NCBI GenBank assembly: GCA_043228905.1
Contig: JBHGNT010000006.1
Location: 16,306,001 to 16,370,000, forward strand
Direction of reading: 5' to 3'
Length of the DNA stretch: 64,000 bases
DNA from: Azolla caroliniana
Lineage: Eukaryota > Polypodiophyta
In this document: in pieces, positions 62,692 through 64,000 of the stretch
Numbering within the stretch: position 1 is the stretch's first letter
Layout: every line of letters starts with the position of its first letter
The notes under the pieces: generated by a model
The model's input: the letters and a program-made list of their open reading frames with translations, nothing else
Told to the model about the DNA's origin: nothing
Database searches by the model: none
Program-made: the position numbers and the translations under genes

Positions 62692-63508
62692 CCAGATTAG
62701 TGAAGATGGCGAACTGCACCCTGTGGCTTTTCACTCACGGAAATTTGGAGCTGCAGAAATCAACTATGAGATTCACGACAAAGAGCTTCTTGCCATTGTG
62801 GATTCTTTTCAACAATGGCGTCATTTTTTGGAGGGCTCTTCTCAACAGATTATTGTCTTCAATGATCACAAAAATCTAACATACTTCCAAAGTGCTCGAG
62901 TCTTGAATCGTCGACAAGCTCGTTGGGCGCAGTTCTTAACTCGTTTTGATTTTGTAATTCTATATCGCCCTGGGATGCAACAAGGAAAAGCAGATGCTTT
63001 ATCTCGACGTTCGTATATGGAACTTCAACCAGGAGAAGCCGCATTTGAAAGTCAAAAGCAAATCCTCTTAGGTCCTGATCGTCTACGAGTAGTGGCAATA
63101 CATACTATCAACACACCAGGAGATTCGAGGCTTCTTGATTCCATTCGAGAGCAGATTGCAACAGATGGATTCGCCCAAGAGGTTTTGAGTCATATTATCC
63201 CCGATCGTGCTTCCAGCTCTCAATCTAAAAATCCTCGTCTAGACTACACCCAGTTCAATTGGCATGATGGTTTGCTTTTTCGACAAACTCTCTTGTATGT
63301 GCCTGACGGTCCTTCTCGACTCAAAGTCGTGCAACAATGTCATGACATGCCAATGGCTGGACATTTCGGCATCCACAAGACTTTTGAGTTGATTTCTCGC
63401 CGATATTTGTGGCCACGGCTTCGCCATTTTGTTACGGATTATGTTCGTAGTTGTGATACATGTTGCCGATCAAAAAAGCCTCGACATCATCCATATGGTC
63501 TATTATAG
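62692..63508 (+). pseudogene. pol: Outer chromovirus RNase H end and integrase finger
   Basis: Resumes directly after the TSD: QISEDGELHPVAFHSRKFGAAEINYEIHDKELLAIVDSFQQWRHFLEGSSQQIIVFNDHKNL (RNase H), RQARWAQFLTRFDFVILYRPGMQQGKADALSRRS, then the integrase zinc finger (CHDMPMAGHFGIHKTFELISRRYLWPRLRHFVTDYVRSCDTCCRSKKPRHHPYG). A TAG at 63506-63508 replaces the Glu codon found in the inner copy (LLEPLPIP versus LL*PMPIP). Confidence 0.9.
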
Positions 63509-64000
63509 CCAATGCCTATTCCAGAGAGCCCATGGAAATCTATTTCCTTGGACTTTATTATGGATCTTCCACCTTCCAAGGGATTTGATTCTATTCTCAC
63601 GGTAGTCTATCGTTTTACGAAGATGGCGCATTTCCTTCCATGCACGAAGACCATTACTAGTCAAGAGACAGCCGATTTACTCATGCGGGAAGTGTTTCGC
63701 CATCATGGTCTTCCGGATGATATTATCAATGATCGGGGTCCCCAATTCATCTCGAAATTTTGGCGGCACATGTTCAAACTCTTACATACTTCTTGTAAAC
63801 TCTCTTCCGGCTACCATCCAAAGACTAATGGGCAGAGTGAGCGCACCAACCAAACAGTCGAACAATATCTACGTTGTTTTGTCAACTATCAACAAGATGA
63901 TTGGGTGGATTTATTACATTTGGCGGAATTTGCTTACAACAACTCCGAACATTCTTCTACTGGCTATTCCCCATTTTTTGCTAACATTGGGTACCATCCT
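63509..64000 (+). pseudogene. pol: Outer chromovirus integrase core, open at right edge
   Basis: The same frame continues after the TAG: SWTF-like lead, then SLDFIMDLPPSKGFDSILTVVYRFTKMAHFLPC, GLPDDIINDRGPQFISKFWRHMFKLL, SSGYHPKTNGQSERTNQTVEQYLRCFVNYQQDDWVDLLHLAEFAYNNSEHSSTGYSPFF, running off the window with no stop. The D-D-E residues are present. YR replaces DR in the VVDRYTKM motif. The chromodomain and 3' LTR should lie beyond 64000. Confidence 0.88.

Overview
This is nuclear DNA from a land plant, in a retrotransposon-dense region. Most of the 64 kb is nested, inverted and deleted Ty1/copia and Ty3/gypsy LTR elements. Only two ordinary host genes are recognisable, between about 26 and 35 kb: an intron-containing Iojap/RsfS gene and an intronless FAD/NAD(P) oxidoreductase gene. 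The gypsy elements at the right end carry a C-terminal chromodomain and look like the Tf1/sushi/Tcn1 type of chromovirus. Within plants I know that type mainly from mosses, lycophytes and ferns, so a non-seed plant (perhaps a fern) is my best guess. That is an inference and is not proven by this sequence.

Layout. 1-2604: minus-strand copia element with an open Gag-PR-IN frame running off the left edge, a tRNA-iMet type PBS and a 5' LTR. 2605-4363: plus-strand gypsy-like gag fragment, a 33-bp LTR remnant, a 39-nt antisense copy of the 3' half of tRNA-Trp, and a 643-bp LTR. 4364-12740: minus-strand gypsy element (gag, PR, RT, RH, IN and a downstream coiled-coil ORF) whose middle, 4865-9210, is inverted. 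12741-15704: rearranged gypsy pieces including a large LTR/LTR palindrome. 15705-19183: minus-strand copia lacking RT and RNase H. 19184-22474: two gypsy fragments with LTRs. 22475-24803: decayed SWIM-domain (MULE-like) transposase.

24804-36261 is the gene island. The Iojap gene has five exons (26120-26734, 27750-27986, 29088-29172, 29264-29361, 31491-31541) that join in frame. The oxidoreductase gene (35163-33733, minus) has a possible organelle transit peptide and a TATA box upstream.

36267-40235 is an internally deleted copia with LTRs and a 5-bp target duplication. 41243-42826 holds gag fragments of the coiled-coil gypsy family and a solo LTR-like remnant. 42772-49701 is an 853-bp direct duplication of copia plus flank that brackets a pol-less gypsy derivative (gag plus the coiled-coil ORF only). 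48904-52849 is the rest of that copia element.

52850-64000 is a chromovirus (outer) broken by stops, a 17-nt deletion and a copia solo LTR. It is interrupted inside its RNase H region by a second full-length chromovirus (inner, 56930-62686, target duplication CTATC) with an uninterrupted 1,196-codon pol frame. In both copies the bases just after the 5' LTR are complementary to an 11-nt stretch 33-34 nt downstream of the LTR TATA box. The two copies differ at two positions and both differences are compensated, which is the signature expected of Tf1-type self-priming. This, the tRNA-Trp half, and the conserved coiled-coil extra ORF shared by autonomous and pol-less gypsy elements are the most interesting observations.
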